Positions 22,652 through 33,298 of a stretch of 64,000 nucleotides of DNA are shown piece after piece. The notes beneath the pieces were generated by a model. That model searched no databases, was not told the origin of the DNA, and saw nothing but the letters and a program-made list of their open reading frames with translations. Each line of letters opens with the position of its first letter. The stretch's first letter is position 1. The position numbers were made by a program, and so were the translations under genes. Source of the stretch: Lineus longissimus. Taxonomy: Eukaryota > Nemertea > Pilidiophora > Heteronemertea > Lineidae. The stretch spans positions 11,085,501-11,149,500 of the forward strand of contig NC_088323.1 of assembly GCF_910592395.1 (NCBI RefSeq), in the 5' to 3' direction.

Positions 22652-23982
22652 AGCTATGCTGGCTTTGCAGCAGCCTAGCTTATGGTTTGTACTGGAGCTG
22701 GCTGAAAGTAGTTCCAGCAGAATTGGGTTTTTTTCATCAGAATTTGCTGCAGCTGGGCCAGGAAATGTGCCAGGATATGAATATTTTGAACTCTTGTTTC
22801 AATAGGCTTATAGCTATTTACTGCAAAAAGACTAAAAGCCCTGTAATTGGAAGTAATGTGCAGATTTTAAGGTGAAAATTATCGTCTACACAAAACTGCA
22901 AAACGGCCTCGAACTTACCTTAATGACCCTGTCTCTGTGATGTACTGAACATGCTACACATAACGCATTGCAGATGAGGCTAAACATCTGTTGTGGTGAT
23001 TTCCCTTTTACGCATGTGTATAGAGTGTGTACGTACATTTAAAAACATAGTTCTAATATAAATTTGTCATAATGAGCAGTTAGAAAGTGGTATTTCCCTT
23101 TATTTCGATTCTCAATGTCAATATGCCTTTGTAACTTGTCGTTTTGTGGGGTTATTTTGTCGAATTCTGATATATATCGTCGATAAATGACACGTAGAGA
23201 AACCAGATTCACATGCTTAGTTCACGTAAGTTTTGGAAGAAAATCAAGGTGAGTTTATTTTCTCCTAATTTGCTAGGTACAATTGGCCATGACAACTGTT
23301 ATTTGAAAAGTCATAGTATCAAATGACTACCGTAGGTTGCTTACATAGGAAGTGTTACCGTTTTTGGCATTCTGTCTCGTTTAATTTGCTCAGTCATTGA
23401 ATCCAGCGGAAATTAGAATCGTGCAGATCAAAACACACATGAAGTTTATATACATTTGATACACAAAACGGTGCTGCAAAAATTCTTCCCAATCATCAGA
23501 ATGAAATAATCGTAATGCTTCACAATTATCTATTACACATTCTTAAAACAATTACTGGAGAATAACTTTGAAATCCAGACGAAAATTTGTTATAAGAATA
23601 GCCTCTCTGTATTTATACATCATCGACGTAATCAAAACAAACTCGAGTAGACTCGAACGCAAGATAAACATTGTGGACCGCCTCATAAGAAGTTGACGTT
23701 TTCTCATGTTTCTTGTCAAAATAACAATGATGTCGTAGGGCTTTGATAGTGACACTTATCAGAATACACAAAGAATAGCGATGATGCAGTCTGCTGGAAT
23801 TACGAGGTATTTTCAACGAATAATAACACTACCATTCCAAGTCTATGCTGATAGGCAAAACCGCGAGGGATGCAATGTGCTGCAGCATATGTCCAGGAAA
23901 GTATGCATTGCAAACCATGTGTCTAAACTCTACCAAGGTGAACTTTAGTAAATGAGGGTGAACTTTTTCAAATTCAATTTTT
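22652..23982 (+). mobile_element. Family D element, left part, copy B (Helentron target)
   Basis: Same as 14610-15940. Its right continuation is at 50437, beyond the Helentron: the 5258-5310 paralog reads straight from the left part into the sequence found at 50437-50470. Confidence 0.75.
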
Positions 23983-25303
23983 AGTTCAGCTAACAAAGTC
24001 AGCAAAGCTGGTAATATTACTAAGGGAATGTTGTCTGTCCTTCCCTCCGTGTCACTTTTGGGCATTTTGTAACCGCAAGGCCTAGGCACTTCGTTGACGC
24101 TGCTAAATTTGGCGTAACCCAAGATGAACTCAGAAACCAAAAATCAGTGCGATCCGACCTACATTAAGCGAATGAGGTCATCGGGAAGTTTAAACTTCAT
24201 TCCTTTATACCTCGGTCCACAGAGGAAATATTGTTTTCACATCTGGACGAATATTTTTTGATAATTTTTCATTTTTACTTGTAATGGAATTAGTTTAGTT
24301 TTCACTGCCAGTTGGCGCTACAGGCACAGTTATCTGATTTTTTGACGATTCAAAAGCCCGGGCTATGACGTATAGTTGCGCAGTTGTATTCTGCGCATGG
24401 AATTGGCCAAGGAACCAGGCTATATTTCCGCATACCCACTGTGACCAGTCTAAAGATGGAAGATTGATTTTGCAACACGGTAAGTAACAATTGTTCTGCT
24501 AAAAAGAAGTCAAGTGGGCGATATTATCACTAGTTCCTTTCAGTTGGTAGTCATAAGGTCTTTAGGGACTACTTGCATATGGTCGGTTAGTAGTTTATGA
24601 AATTAGGCGTAAGAATGTATGATATTATGATATTCAATTTATTGTCTTCTGGCCGTTCGTTCTGCACAATGCATGTCATGTGTATACATTGTACACGTGC
24701 GTCCGAATTGCAAAGCATGCTGTTTTTGACGACGATGTACCAAAAATAAACCATTTCCTAGTTTTGTACCACAGTTACCGATTGAGTTTAACAGTTATTA
24801 TGAAAACTGTCTTGTAAGATGTATAAAAATAACAATTAAATGTTGCGTACAATGATTTTTCCAAAAGCTGCTCTCGATTTGTAGTTTAGCAATCGGCGGT
24901 ATGGTGCGCCCTGTGCATAAATGTCATTCATTTGGAATTCTTTTAATTGCACCAAATTAAATTGGTTTGAAGTCGATTTCTTCATAAATAAGTGAGATAT
25001 TTTAAATTGAAAATTCTGAATAAATGGTCTTTATGAGGAAATTACTTCACAAAAAGGTCAATAACTACCTGTATATGTTGTCAAGAAATTAGGTGGATGT
25101 GGCATACTTTTCAAGGTCGCATGTTCCTGTCTACTGTGCAGTGAGCACAAATCTTCTGACCATCCTACCATAAAATTTATTTTGAAGGTGACCCGAAACA
25201 CATTACTTTTTTCAGGCCTTATTTGTTAATTCAATTTCCCCCATCAATGCCAGCCTTCTATTCCAGTATCATTTTTAATTTCTTATCATTTTCTTCTTTA
25301 CAG

Positions 25304-25515
25304 ATTTACAAGTGCTTGCTATCTTTAGAGAATTCAGTAGCACATTTCGAAGTCCAGTAAAGCACTCACGTGTCTTTACTGTTACTGCTCTCCGCTCCCA
25401 GAAAGCATCCAATTGTGAGACGTACTACGCTCACAATCAAATACTTGCCGAAAGGCACAAAATATCTGCCGAAAGGCACAAAATATGCACAAAATATCTG
25501 CCGCTAGGCACATAA
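25304..25515 (+). CDS. Putative Helentron 5' exon start, copy B
   Basis: The acceptor (TTCTTCTTTACAG to 25303) and the following exon-like sequence are conserved at 59786 in element N2, about 34 kb away. That argues the splice site belongs to the element family. In copy B the frame from 25312 is open for 67 codons into the minisatellite; in copy A it is closed by TAG. The peptide has no recognised domain. Confidence 0.3.
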
Positions 25516-25682
25516 AATCTGCCGCAAGGCACACAAAATCCGCCGCAAGGCACACAAAATCAGCCGCAAGTCACACAAAATCCGCCGCAAGGCACAAAAT
25601 ATACGCCGCAAGGCACATAAGATCAGCCACAAGGCACATACAATCTGCTGCAAGGCAAAAAAGATCTGCCAGTGAGCATTCG
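25437..25682 (+). repeat. GCCGCAAGGCACA minisatellite, copy B
   Basis: Identical in structure to 17395-17640. It is located in the Helentron 5' transcribed region, directly after the conserved exon start. Confidence 0.85.
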
Positions 25683-25982
25683 ATTGACTACCTGCTGCAA
25701 AGCAAAGAATATCATCTCAAGTTATGGGTGTTGATGTTGCACAATATCGGTCAGCTATTGGCCAGTATGTTTCAGGTCCTACAGGTCTCGAAATTCCATT
25801 ATGATGATGAAGAGATTGCCCCATACTTGGGAGACTGTTTTGAAACCTTCGCTAATTTTGGAACATCTGTGCCCGGCTATTTGGTTTTAAAAACCCTATT
25901 TTTCCCCATCAAAACAGCACTTTCCATTATTCAAATGATAACTTATTGTCTGAAGGCATATTTCATAGCAGAAAAGTACTAA
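25485..25982 (+). CDS. Repeat-leader ORF in the Helentron 5' region, copy B
   Basis: Same product as 17443-17940: basic minisatellite-encoded repeats, then about 95 non-repetitive residues with an acidic patch and a hydrophobic C-terminus. Function unknown. Conservation between the two copies only reflects the recent duplication. Confidence 0.3.
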   Translation: MHKISAARHIKSAARHTKSAARHTKSAASHTKSAARHKIYAARHIRSATRHIQSAARQKRSASEHSIDYLLQSKEYHLKLWVLMLHNIGQLLASMFQVLQVSKFHYDDEEIAPYLGDCFETFANFGTSVPGYLVLKTLFFPIKTALSIIQMITYCLKAYFIAEKY

Positions 25983-26128
25983 TAACTCTGATTTGATGCG
26001 AAAAATCTAACTTTATTTGATGACTTGATTTTCCCTTGGCCGTGGATCGAGTTTGTTTGCAATCTGCAGCGCCATCTTGGAAAAGCCGTTACGTCACCGC
26101 GGAATCCTCCTTGCCAATTGACCTTTCC

Positions 26129-26383
26129 ATGGAGAATAATGGCATAATGCGATTGTGGTATTATAGACATTTAGCCTTTAAATTGTCATTATTAGTATTC
26201 TCCGTTTTGACCATGGGATATGAAGTGTACACTTCCAAGGTTCTGAAATTGAGTAATGATATTGAAACAAATCCTGGCCCAGTTGATCACTTTCTTGGCT
26301 CTCTTATCATAAGAAAAATTGTCCAAGGTTCATATCACCAAGGCAATGAACGATACTCTGACACGTCCATTGGCAGACAATGA
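26129..26383 (+). CDS. 2A-like leader and start of cysteine-protease-like domain
   Basis: The chosen ATG (26129) is in a good context (CCATGG). The frame upstream is also open but has no ATG. Residues about 15-31 are hydrophobic (LAFKLSLLVFSVLTM) like a signal sequence. Residues 42-51 are SNDIETNPGP, a full 2A-like ribosome-skipping motif (D-I-E-x-N-P-G-P, 26258-26281). After it, residues about 63-85 carry GSYHQGNERYSDTSIGRQ, which fits the N-terminal block of papain-fold (C76/OTU-like) protease domains found in large transposons, where a Cys normally follows GRQ. Here the next codon is TGA, and the BEL element begins 2 nt later. The rest of the domain is at 33490-34430. 2A-like leaders are known from sea urchin and amphioxus non-LTR elements and NLR proteins; this placement is inferred from sequence. 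Confidence 0.6.
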   Translation: MENNGIMRLWYYRHLAFKLSLLVFSVLTMGYEVYTSKVLKLSNDIETNPGPVDHFLGSLIIRKIVQGSYHQGNERYSDTSIGRQ

Positions 26384-26792
26384 GTGTCAGGAATTACGCA
26401 TTCCTGAACCAAGTCATTTCCGGAATCCAGAAGTATTAAGGTAGCAGGAAGGGTTGGGCGTTTGTGGTTTCTGAGTCTGAGGGGGTTGGTGTCTGTTGAC
26501 TGTGCTTTAAGAGAGACTAGGCATGGCGCCAGTCTCTCTTAAAGCACAGTCAACAGGCATTTGGTCTCAGTATTTGGGTTTTGATTGCCATGACTGTACC
26601 CCTGTAAAAGTCAGAGGAGGAGAAGTTTGGAATGATGAAAGCATTGAAGAAGAAGAAATAATATTATTGAGGAAAGCAAAATTTATTATGAGACTAGAAG
26701 GCAGTGTCCTGACTTGATTATTTTGAAAATGGCGGTCTGAACACATTAAAAGGTGGAACATGGCATTTTATCGACTTTGAAGTGTTCCGCAG

Positions 26793-28386
26793 TTAAAGGG
26801 AGACTATAGGCAGCAGCTAGGTAGGCAAGATAAAGTCATACAAATTTGCCAATAGGGGTCAGTCATATCTCTAGGCATGGCGCCAGTCTCTCTTAAAGCA
26901 CAGTCAACAGGCATTTGGTCTTAGTATTTGGGTAAGTACAGAATCAAGGCAGCTCAGAGAGCAATGATTGAACGATGCTGTGGACAAGTCCAAGGATACT
27001 GCATCAGTCACGACCAACTTCTCATCAGAAAGCGTCACCACCAGCATATTCAATGTTCAGTTCCAACCTGTACCAGTCCAATGCACGCCTGTCATGGTCA
27101 GCAGTGGTCAGCTTAGCGCGATATGGAACATTCTTCCGAAACTCAAGCGAGGGAAGTCTGCTCATTAGCCTATCTCGCGCACTGCTCCTTCTTGTCAAAC
27201 ATCGTAGTGAAATCGTGGTACAGTGGGGCGTCCTCGAGGATTGCAGCTGGTCGGACAGACGTGAGGTGGAATGTGGGCGGCTGCACTTCTTCGTTGATGT
27301 GCGATGGCAGATAGCACAGTTGTTGCGTTGCATGACAGCTGAAAGTGAATGTGATCATCATATCATCATATCAAATCATTACCGGCGTCGTAACCCTATT
27401 GGATTTTTGCCGGAGGTATGGAGTCCACTATAGGCTACTGTCCACCTATGTAGGATCTTTTACTTGCCCTGGCATAGACACTCGGGTACAAGGGACCACA
27501 GCTTTTAGTCTCATCCGACAGACCCTCGAGTATTTCATACGTTAGTGTACGTGTTGTGAAGAGCCAGGAATTTTAGTTCCTTGAAAGCCACGCCGGTTCA
27601 TCCAGAAATACAATCTTGGGTTCTCCCCGGGATCGAACCCGGGCCCTATTGCGTGGTAGCCAGCAGTGTTTACCAGAACTGAGGCGTTTGCAATGAGACT
27701 ATAGGTGAAGTAGAAGCAAGGAGTGAAATGGGCCATCTTCCAGTGACTAATATACAGAGTAAGGGCACTGGGTGTTGTTAGATTCAGCATTGAATGTATT
27801 CCTCGTACAAATGTGAATAGTGTGGACATACAGTGAGAGGTGAGAGACCCCTATTGACTACTTCTTGTAACTTTATCTTGGATATTATATTAGTATTGAA
27901 CTTCTAGCCATGGAATATGAAGAAATTGAAGTTGTAGGCATGGAATATGAAAAATTATTCAACGGTGAAAGACATTATTCCATGAGGCTTTGCCGTGATC
28001 GCAAAGGACGCGACGCGATTGGTTCACATGCTAATGATGTATGATAATGATAATTACCTCTATAATGCGACTTGGATAGCGACTGTGTCGTTGATTGCAA
28101 CAGTGGTCTATGTCAATGTGTGCCTGTAATGTCAATGAAGTATGATGAGGTGATGACGATAGTGCAATTATTAAATATTGGCAAGAGATCATACTACAAC
28201 ATAGGTCTTGTTTTTGACAGATGACTGTGCTACATTCCCATTTGGTCTTGTTAGAGTCAGCGCTGCATGTATTCCTTGTACAAGCTTGAATAGTTGTGAC
28301 GGACTTTGAGGGGTGAGAGACCCCAATCGGCTACTTCGGCTAACTTTATCTTGCCTACCTAGCTGCTAGCAATAGTGCCCCTTTAT
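26793..28386. mobile_element. TIR DNA transposon nested in the BEL 5' region, copy B
   Basis: Identical structure to 18751-20344 (about 40-bp inverted repeats). No transposase motif is seen in any frame. The two-unit tandem repeat at 27777-28567 and the tRNA-like sequence lie in or across it. Confidence 0.55.
27620..27687 (-). repeat. tRNA-derived, SINE-like sequence, copy B
   Basis: Same as 19578-19645: intact T-arm with B box, weak A-box region, no acceptor pairing. Confidence 0.4.
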
Positions 28387-28567
28387 CAAGACTGAAACCC
28401 ACTGTGCGGGGCTAAGAAATTACCTTTATAATCCTAGTTGGATAACCACTGTGTAGATGATTTGAAGAGTGCTCTGTGGATGTGTGCCTGTAATGTCAAT
28501 GAAAGTATGATGAGGTGATGACGATAGTGGAATGACGAAATATTGGAAAGAGATCTAGTATTCCTAG

Positions 28568-29895
28568 AAGAACATATGTCCTGTTTTGACTAGGTGGCGC
28601 ATTTTAGAATCAGCAGTGAGCACTGTGTGTAACATGGTGGAGGCAGCGGAGATAATAACTGTGTCGAAAGTATTGTTATAGGGCCTTCCCTAGGGCCATG
28701 GGGTTAAATTTACAATCCACGATTGAAAAGACGTAGTTTGATCGCATTCAACTATAAATCCATTGAACAGTTGTGTTCCTTTAGTCAACCGATGACCTTT
28801 TGTTGGGCCATGATCGGGGATTGTAAACTGTAAATGTATTATGGACTGGGAGACGGGGGAAACACAAGTGAAATAGACCAAAACAAGTGATTTTGGGGCT
28901 TTGGTTTAGACGCATGCCCCACATGCGCCATGCGGGATTATACGGTTCATGTGAACTTGTTGACATCTACATGATCTAGTGCTGTTATTGGTCATGGTAC
29001 ATGGTAGGCCTAATCATCATGGCTATATGTTTCAGGAAAAGCTCGGAGTAAATGAACTGTCGATGAATAATGATGTTGTTCATGTTTACCATGTTTACTA
29101 GTACATAGCCATAGGGTATGCACTGGCCAGTGCACTTTCTGCACGTCGTCATGGTCATGTACGTGATACCTTGCATATTTTGTTTTTTGAATGCGCATGC
29201 TTTTTGGGCAAAATCACTTGTATCAACACTAATGAATAATGTCTTCTTATCCCTATGACTCCATACACAGTGAGGGCATTGTCCCATTCCCATCATGGTA
29301 ACTTATTGTACCGTATTAGGGTGGAAGTTGGGGAGCAGATACCTACCGCTGCACGCCTGTCATAATCAGCAGTGATGAGCTTAGCGCGATATGGAACATT
29401 CTTCAGAAACTCAAGCGAGGGAAGTCTGCTCATTAGCATATCTCGCGCACTGCTCCTTCTTGTCAAACATCGTAGTGAAATCGTAATGGAAAACGTCTGG
29501 CTTTGCGCCAGACGTTGAGACTAATGAGTGAAGAACTAATAGGTAAAGAACTTCTACTTGCGCGAGACTGCTCTGATAAAATTATCATTGCAGAGACTAC
29601 GGTGACGTACACATATATTTTTTACAATCAAAAATGCCCTCAAAAGACGACATGGAATGATTATTTTATTGATATTTCCTACTATATACCTTCCAATTAT
29701 CACTTTATACAAATAGATCGGCGTTAGGTCGCATGCTTTTCTTTCCTGGTGACACTATAAAGCAAAATAGTTGCAACCCCGTAAATGCGCTATAAGTCCA
29801 ATAATAAGTGACGGTGACCCGTTATAAATGTTTCGCCAGCTTCGCTTTTTTGCCGCTCCGCGGCGCGTTGGGCCCTTGCGTCAAGTTATTAGTTC
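28568..29895 (+). other. Unassigned part of the BEL 5' LTR region
   Basis: No gene was recognised. A roughly 130-bp segment (29353-29482) repeats 27078-27213 (contains TTAGCGCGATATGGAACATT). A GC hairpin ACGTCTGGC-TTTGC-GCCAGACGT lies at about 29493-29515. A TATAAA-like stretch (CACTATAAAGC) lies at about 29753. The content repeats 20526-21853. Confidence 0.45.
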
Positions 29896-30139
29896 GACAA
29901 GTCGCTGCAGCTGCATGGAGCCAGGAAGTCTGAGGAAATCCTTGCGGATTAAGCTAAGCTTAATCGTCTAAGCACCTTCTTTCATCTCTTAACATCTGTT
30001 AATTCGTAATCTTGTTTACTTAGTCAATAGTTTGTAGAAATAAAGTCAGTTGTAAAAAAGATACGATAGAGTCAAGTTCACCATCAATTTGTAGTCAGCA
30101 ACTCCCCAGTAGAAAACCCGAAGTGCGGAGTTTTCGACA
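29896..30139 (+). repeat. BEL 5' LTR, right part
   Basis: 244 bp shared with 33242-33485. It contains a poly(A)-signal-like AAATAAAG (about 30037) and ends GGAGTTTTCGACA. The next bases, TGGTGCCGTGACCAGG, are the usual position and style of a BEL/Pao primer-binding site. Confidence 0.85.
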
Positions 30140-30211
30140 TGGTGCCGTGACCAGGATCTGGGAAATTCACCGAGTAAATACACAACGCAATATACTAACG
30201 TAAAGGTAAAA

Positions 30212-33200
30212 ATGGATAAAATCGATCAACTCAAGAAAAACAGAGACTTGTTACAAGAAGCCTTGGACACCGGTTTCGAACAGGCAAATGCCGTGATTGA
30301 AAAGGAGTCACCAACGAAATTCGAACTGTCAAAAGTTGAAGCATGTTCAACAGAAATCGACGAAACGTTCGTCAAGTTACAAAGTCTAAACGTGGAAATA
30401 GCGAAACTAGTTACAAAACAGAAGGAAGATGACCTAACCAAAGAGGAAATCTTACAAACGAAACAGAGGAATATAGACAATCGAACTAAACTAGTGCACG
30501 TGAGTAAGTTTGTAGAATTACAGTCCAAGAAAACGGTCGCAAAGCCAGCAACAGTCGACGCGCCAGCCGCGTCAGTACCCAAAACAGCGCAACTGCCAAA
30601 GTTGAAATTACCGACATTCGACGGGTCTTACACATCATGGAAATCTTTTTGGGACACAATTGAAGCAGATGTTCTCAGTGCTAACTATGCGGATATCACG
30701 AAATACAATTATATCAAGGGACAGTTAACGGGCTCAGCGACAGACGCTGTTGCTGGTCTTCAAGCTTCAGGGGAAAACCTGAAAGTACTGGTAGAAATCT
30801 TGAAAGAACGTTTCGGACAACCCCGAAAAATCATTCGATCACATGTGAATAACCTCTTAGAAATGCCAGGGCCTGCAGGACATTATAATGCTCTCCGGGA
30901 ATTCCACAACCGAGTAATGGGGGACATACGGTCCCTAGAAAACCTCAACGTCGATATCTACAAATGCGCTCCGTTTATTGTACCAATCATCGAAAAGAAG
31001 TTACCGAAATTCTTCCGGGAAAAAATGGGAACCTCAGGGCAACAGGATGCTTTTGACTTAAAGCGATTCATGCAGTCTTTCTCGGAACAGCTTGAAAACG
31101 TTGGAGAACGCGCAGATGCTCCTCCACAGTCGGATATTAGTCATAGGAAAAGTACGCAGAATCAGAATCGAAACCTGAACGGGAGTAAAGTTTCATTGGA
31201 TTCGTTTGTAAGTGTGCCCGCAGCCAAACCCAAAATGTGTCAATTCTGCAACTCCGGTCACAGTTGTTTTGAATGCACTCTATCGCCAACAAACCGATAC
31301 AATGCCGTTTTCAACAAACGCCTGTGCAGCAACTGTCTTCGAACATCTCATATCGCCAAGGAATGTAACAACCGCAGCAAATGCCACACGTGTGGTAAAA
31401 AGCACCACACCAGTCTTCATGAATACTTTGAACAGAAATACAGAAATTCAAGTAACACAGGAATGTGTGCCGTAACCCCCAAGTACTCCGATGTACGAAA
31501 AATCGATATCAATGATCACGTGGGATTTAAAACAACAAACGTGAACTCCAAAAAACGCGCAACCAATAGGCCGTCCACAGTTCTACTAGAAACAGGGTAT
31601 GTTACCTTACAGAATAAAGGGAAGGAAGCCACAGCAGGAGTGCTGATTGATAGAGGAAGCATGTCCTCTTACATTCGCAAAGATACAGCACAAAAGCTTC
31701 AACTCAAACCGGTGCGTTCCCAATCCATAAGTGTTAATGTTTTCGGAGGCCACTCTTCAAAACGGCAATACGACATTGCAAATGTTGAAATTGCAACCAC
31801 TGACGGTATCAAAATAATTGAAGTTCTCATCACCGATGAAATAGTCAACCCCATCAATCAACGAGAATGGAATACATGTAAGGAGTACCCATACATAGCG
31901 AACATTGAAAACAAGTTAGCAAATAACTTTAGTGCCGATGAATTCACCGTGGATATCATGATTGGATGTGATCATGCCTTCCAGTTCCTTGAAAATCGTC
32001 TAGTGAAAGGGGACGGGCCGACAGTACAGTATTCAAATTTGGGATGTTTTGTGTCAGGACCACTGTTTCCCGTTAAAATCGAACACTCCGTGATTACATC
32101 AGCAGATCGAATCAACACAACCGCAAACGAACATATCATCGAGGACAATGATCCCGAAATACAATCACTTGAGGAATTCATCAACAGCAGCACTCTTCAG
32201 CCAACGGATGAAAATGACACTGATTTCGATGAACAGTTTAAATCGGACTTCATGCAAAAAATCGAGTTCAAGGATGGGAACTATTCGGTTCCGTTACCAT
32301 GGAGACCAGACCACGCGGAACTACTCACTAACAGAAGGGAATGCGAAGCCAGGCTACGTCAAGTCATGGCAAGATTACGTAAGTTAAACCTTCTCAACAA
32401 CTACACCCAAGTAATGCAGGAAAACCTGGACAAGGGTTTCATCTCAGAGGGCAGCCCAGATGACCGTGACACCGGCCACTATTTGCCTCATTTTCCCGTA
32501 CTCCGTGACAGTGAAACAACCCCCCTGAGAATCGTTTTTGACGCCAGTAGTGGTAGCCCATCGCTCAACTCATGCCTTTATGAAGGACCTAATATGCTTC
32601 AAGACCTAACTGAACTGATCATGCTCTTTCGGACCAAACGGATTGGTCTGTCCGCAGATATCGCTCGTGCCTTTTTAGCTGTGCATTTGTTAGAATCGGA
32701 GAGGAAGTGGGTTAGATTCCTCTGGTATAAAGACAATGATGTCTCGAAAGAACTGATTCCTTATCACTGTAACACTGTCATATTCGGAAATGTTTCCAGC
32801 CCATTCGCCCTCGCTATCACTCTGCACAAGCATCTGTCTAGTTACGATACCCCAGTTGCCAAGGATATGAAAACAAAATTCTACGTTGACAATCTGTTAA
32901 CCGGAGTCGATTCAAATCAGGAAGCATTGGATTACTTCCAGGAGTCTCGTGAGATCATGAACCACGCGTCTTTCAATTTGCGCCAATGGAGTTCAAACTC
33001 GGAAACACTCGATGAAAGAATCAGATCGGAAGGAGTACAAACAAAATCTGACATTGTAGGGGTACTTGGACTGAAATGGGATACAAAATCTGATCAGATT
33101 TCAGTCGCGAAAAAGGATCTCAAATCATCAGGAGAACTTTCAAAACGTAAAGTAACATCTCAGACCGCATCAATCTTCGACCCGCTCGGAATTGTAGCAC

Positions 33201-33298
33201 CGCTGAGTCCTGCTAAGTCTTACGTCCTGCTAAGTCTTACAGACAAGTCGCTGCAGCTGCATGGAGCCAGGAAGTCTGAGGAAATCCTTGCGGATTAA
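30212..33298 (+). CDS. BEL/Pao Gag-Pol, truncated after RT
   Basis: A single 1,028-codon frame starting at ATG 30212, 72 nt after the LTR. Residues 1-110 are a coiled, charged Gag start. Residues about 128-300 are the DUF1759-like Gag core (LPTFDGSYTSWKSFWD). Zinc knuckles lie at about 342-402 (CQFCNSGHSCFEC and CHTCGKKHH). The protease region at about 475-490 has IDRGS in place of the usual D-S/T-G-S. RT is at about 745-1000 with VFDASS and the catalytic box YVDN, where YVDD is expected. The C-terminal SIFDPLGIVAPLSP is the usual BEL landmark before RNase H. After about 30 more residues the frame reads into LTR sequence, so RNase H and integrase are deleted. Gag and RT are unbroken, but the active-site changes and the deletion make it defective. 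Confidence 0.9.
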   Translation: MDKIDQLKKNRDLLQEALDTGFEQANAVIEKESPTKFELSKVEACSTEIDETFVKLQSLNVEIAKLVTKQKEDDLTKEEILQTKQRNIDNRTKLVHVSKFVELQSKKTVAKPATVDAPAASVPKTAQLPKLKLPTFDGSYTSWKSFWDTIEADVLSANYADITKYNYIKGQLTGSATDAVAGLQASGENLKVLVEILKERFGQPRKIIRSHVNNLLEMPGPAGHYNALREFHNRVMGDIRSLENLNVDIYKCAPFIVPIIEKKLPKFFREKMGTSGQQDAFDLKRFMQSFSEQLENVGERADAPPQSDISHRKSTQNQNRNLNGSKVSLDSFVSVPAAKPKMCQFCNSGHSCFECTLSPTNRYNAVFNKRLCSNCLRTSHIAKECNNRSKCHTCGKKHHTSLHEYFEQKYRNSSNTGMCAVTPKYSDVRKIDINDHVGFKTTNVNSKKRATNRPSTVLLETGYVTLQNKGKEATAGVLIDRGSMSSYIRKDTAQKLQLKPVRSQSISVNVFGGHSSKRQYDIANVEIATTDGIKIIEVLITDEIVNPINQREWNTCKEYPYIANIENKLANNFSADEFTVDIMIGCDHAFQFLENRLVKGDGPTVQYSNLGCFVSGPLFPVKIEHSVITSADRINTTANEHIIEDNDPEIQSLEEFINSSTLQPTDENDTDFDEQFKSDFMQKIEFKDGNYSVPLPWRPDHAELLTNRRECEARLRQVMARLRKLNLLNNYTQVMQENLDKGFISEGSPDDRDTGHYLPHFPVLRDSETTPLRIVFDASSGSPSLNSCLYEGPNMLQDLTELIMLFRTKRIGLSADIARAFLAVHLLESERKWVRFLWYKDNDVSKELIPYHCNTVIFGNVSSPFALAITLHKHLSSYDTPVAKDMKTKFYVDNLLTGVDSNQEALDYFQESREIMNHASFNLRQWSSNSETLDERIRSEGVQTKSDIVGVLGLKWDTKSDQISVAKKDLKSSGELSKRKVTSQTASIFDPLGIVAPLSPAKSYVLLSLTDKSLQLHGARKSEEILAD

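Larger units (their letters stand above)
22351..30392 (+). repeat. 8,042-bp tandem duplication, copy B
   Basis: Direct, immediately adjacent copy of 14309-22350. All three breakpoints share AACG (14305-14308, 22347-22350, 30389-30392), a 4-bp microhomology. Copy B continues into the intact remainder of the BEL element and the Helentron, so B is the ancestral right context. Confidence 0.95.
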
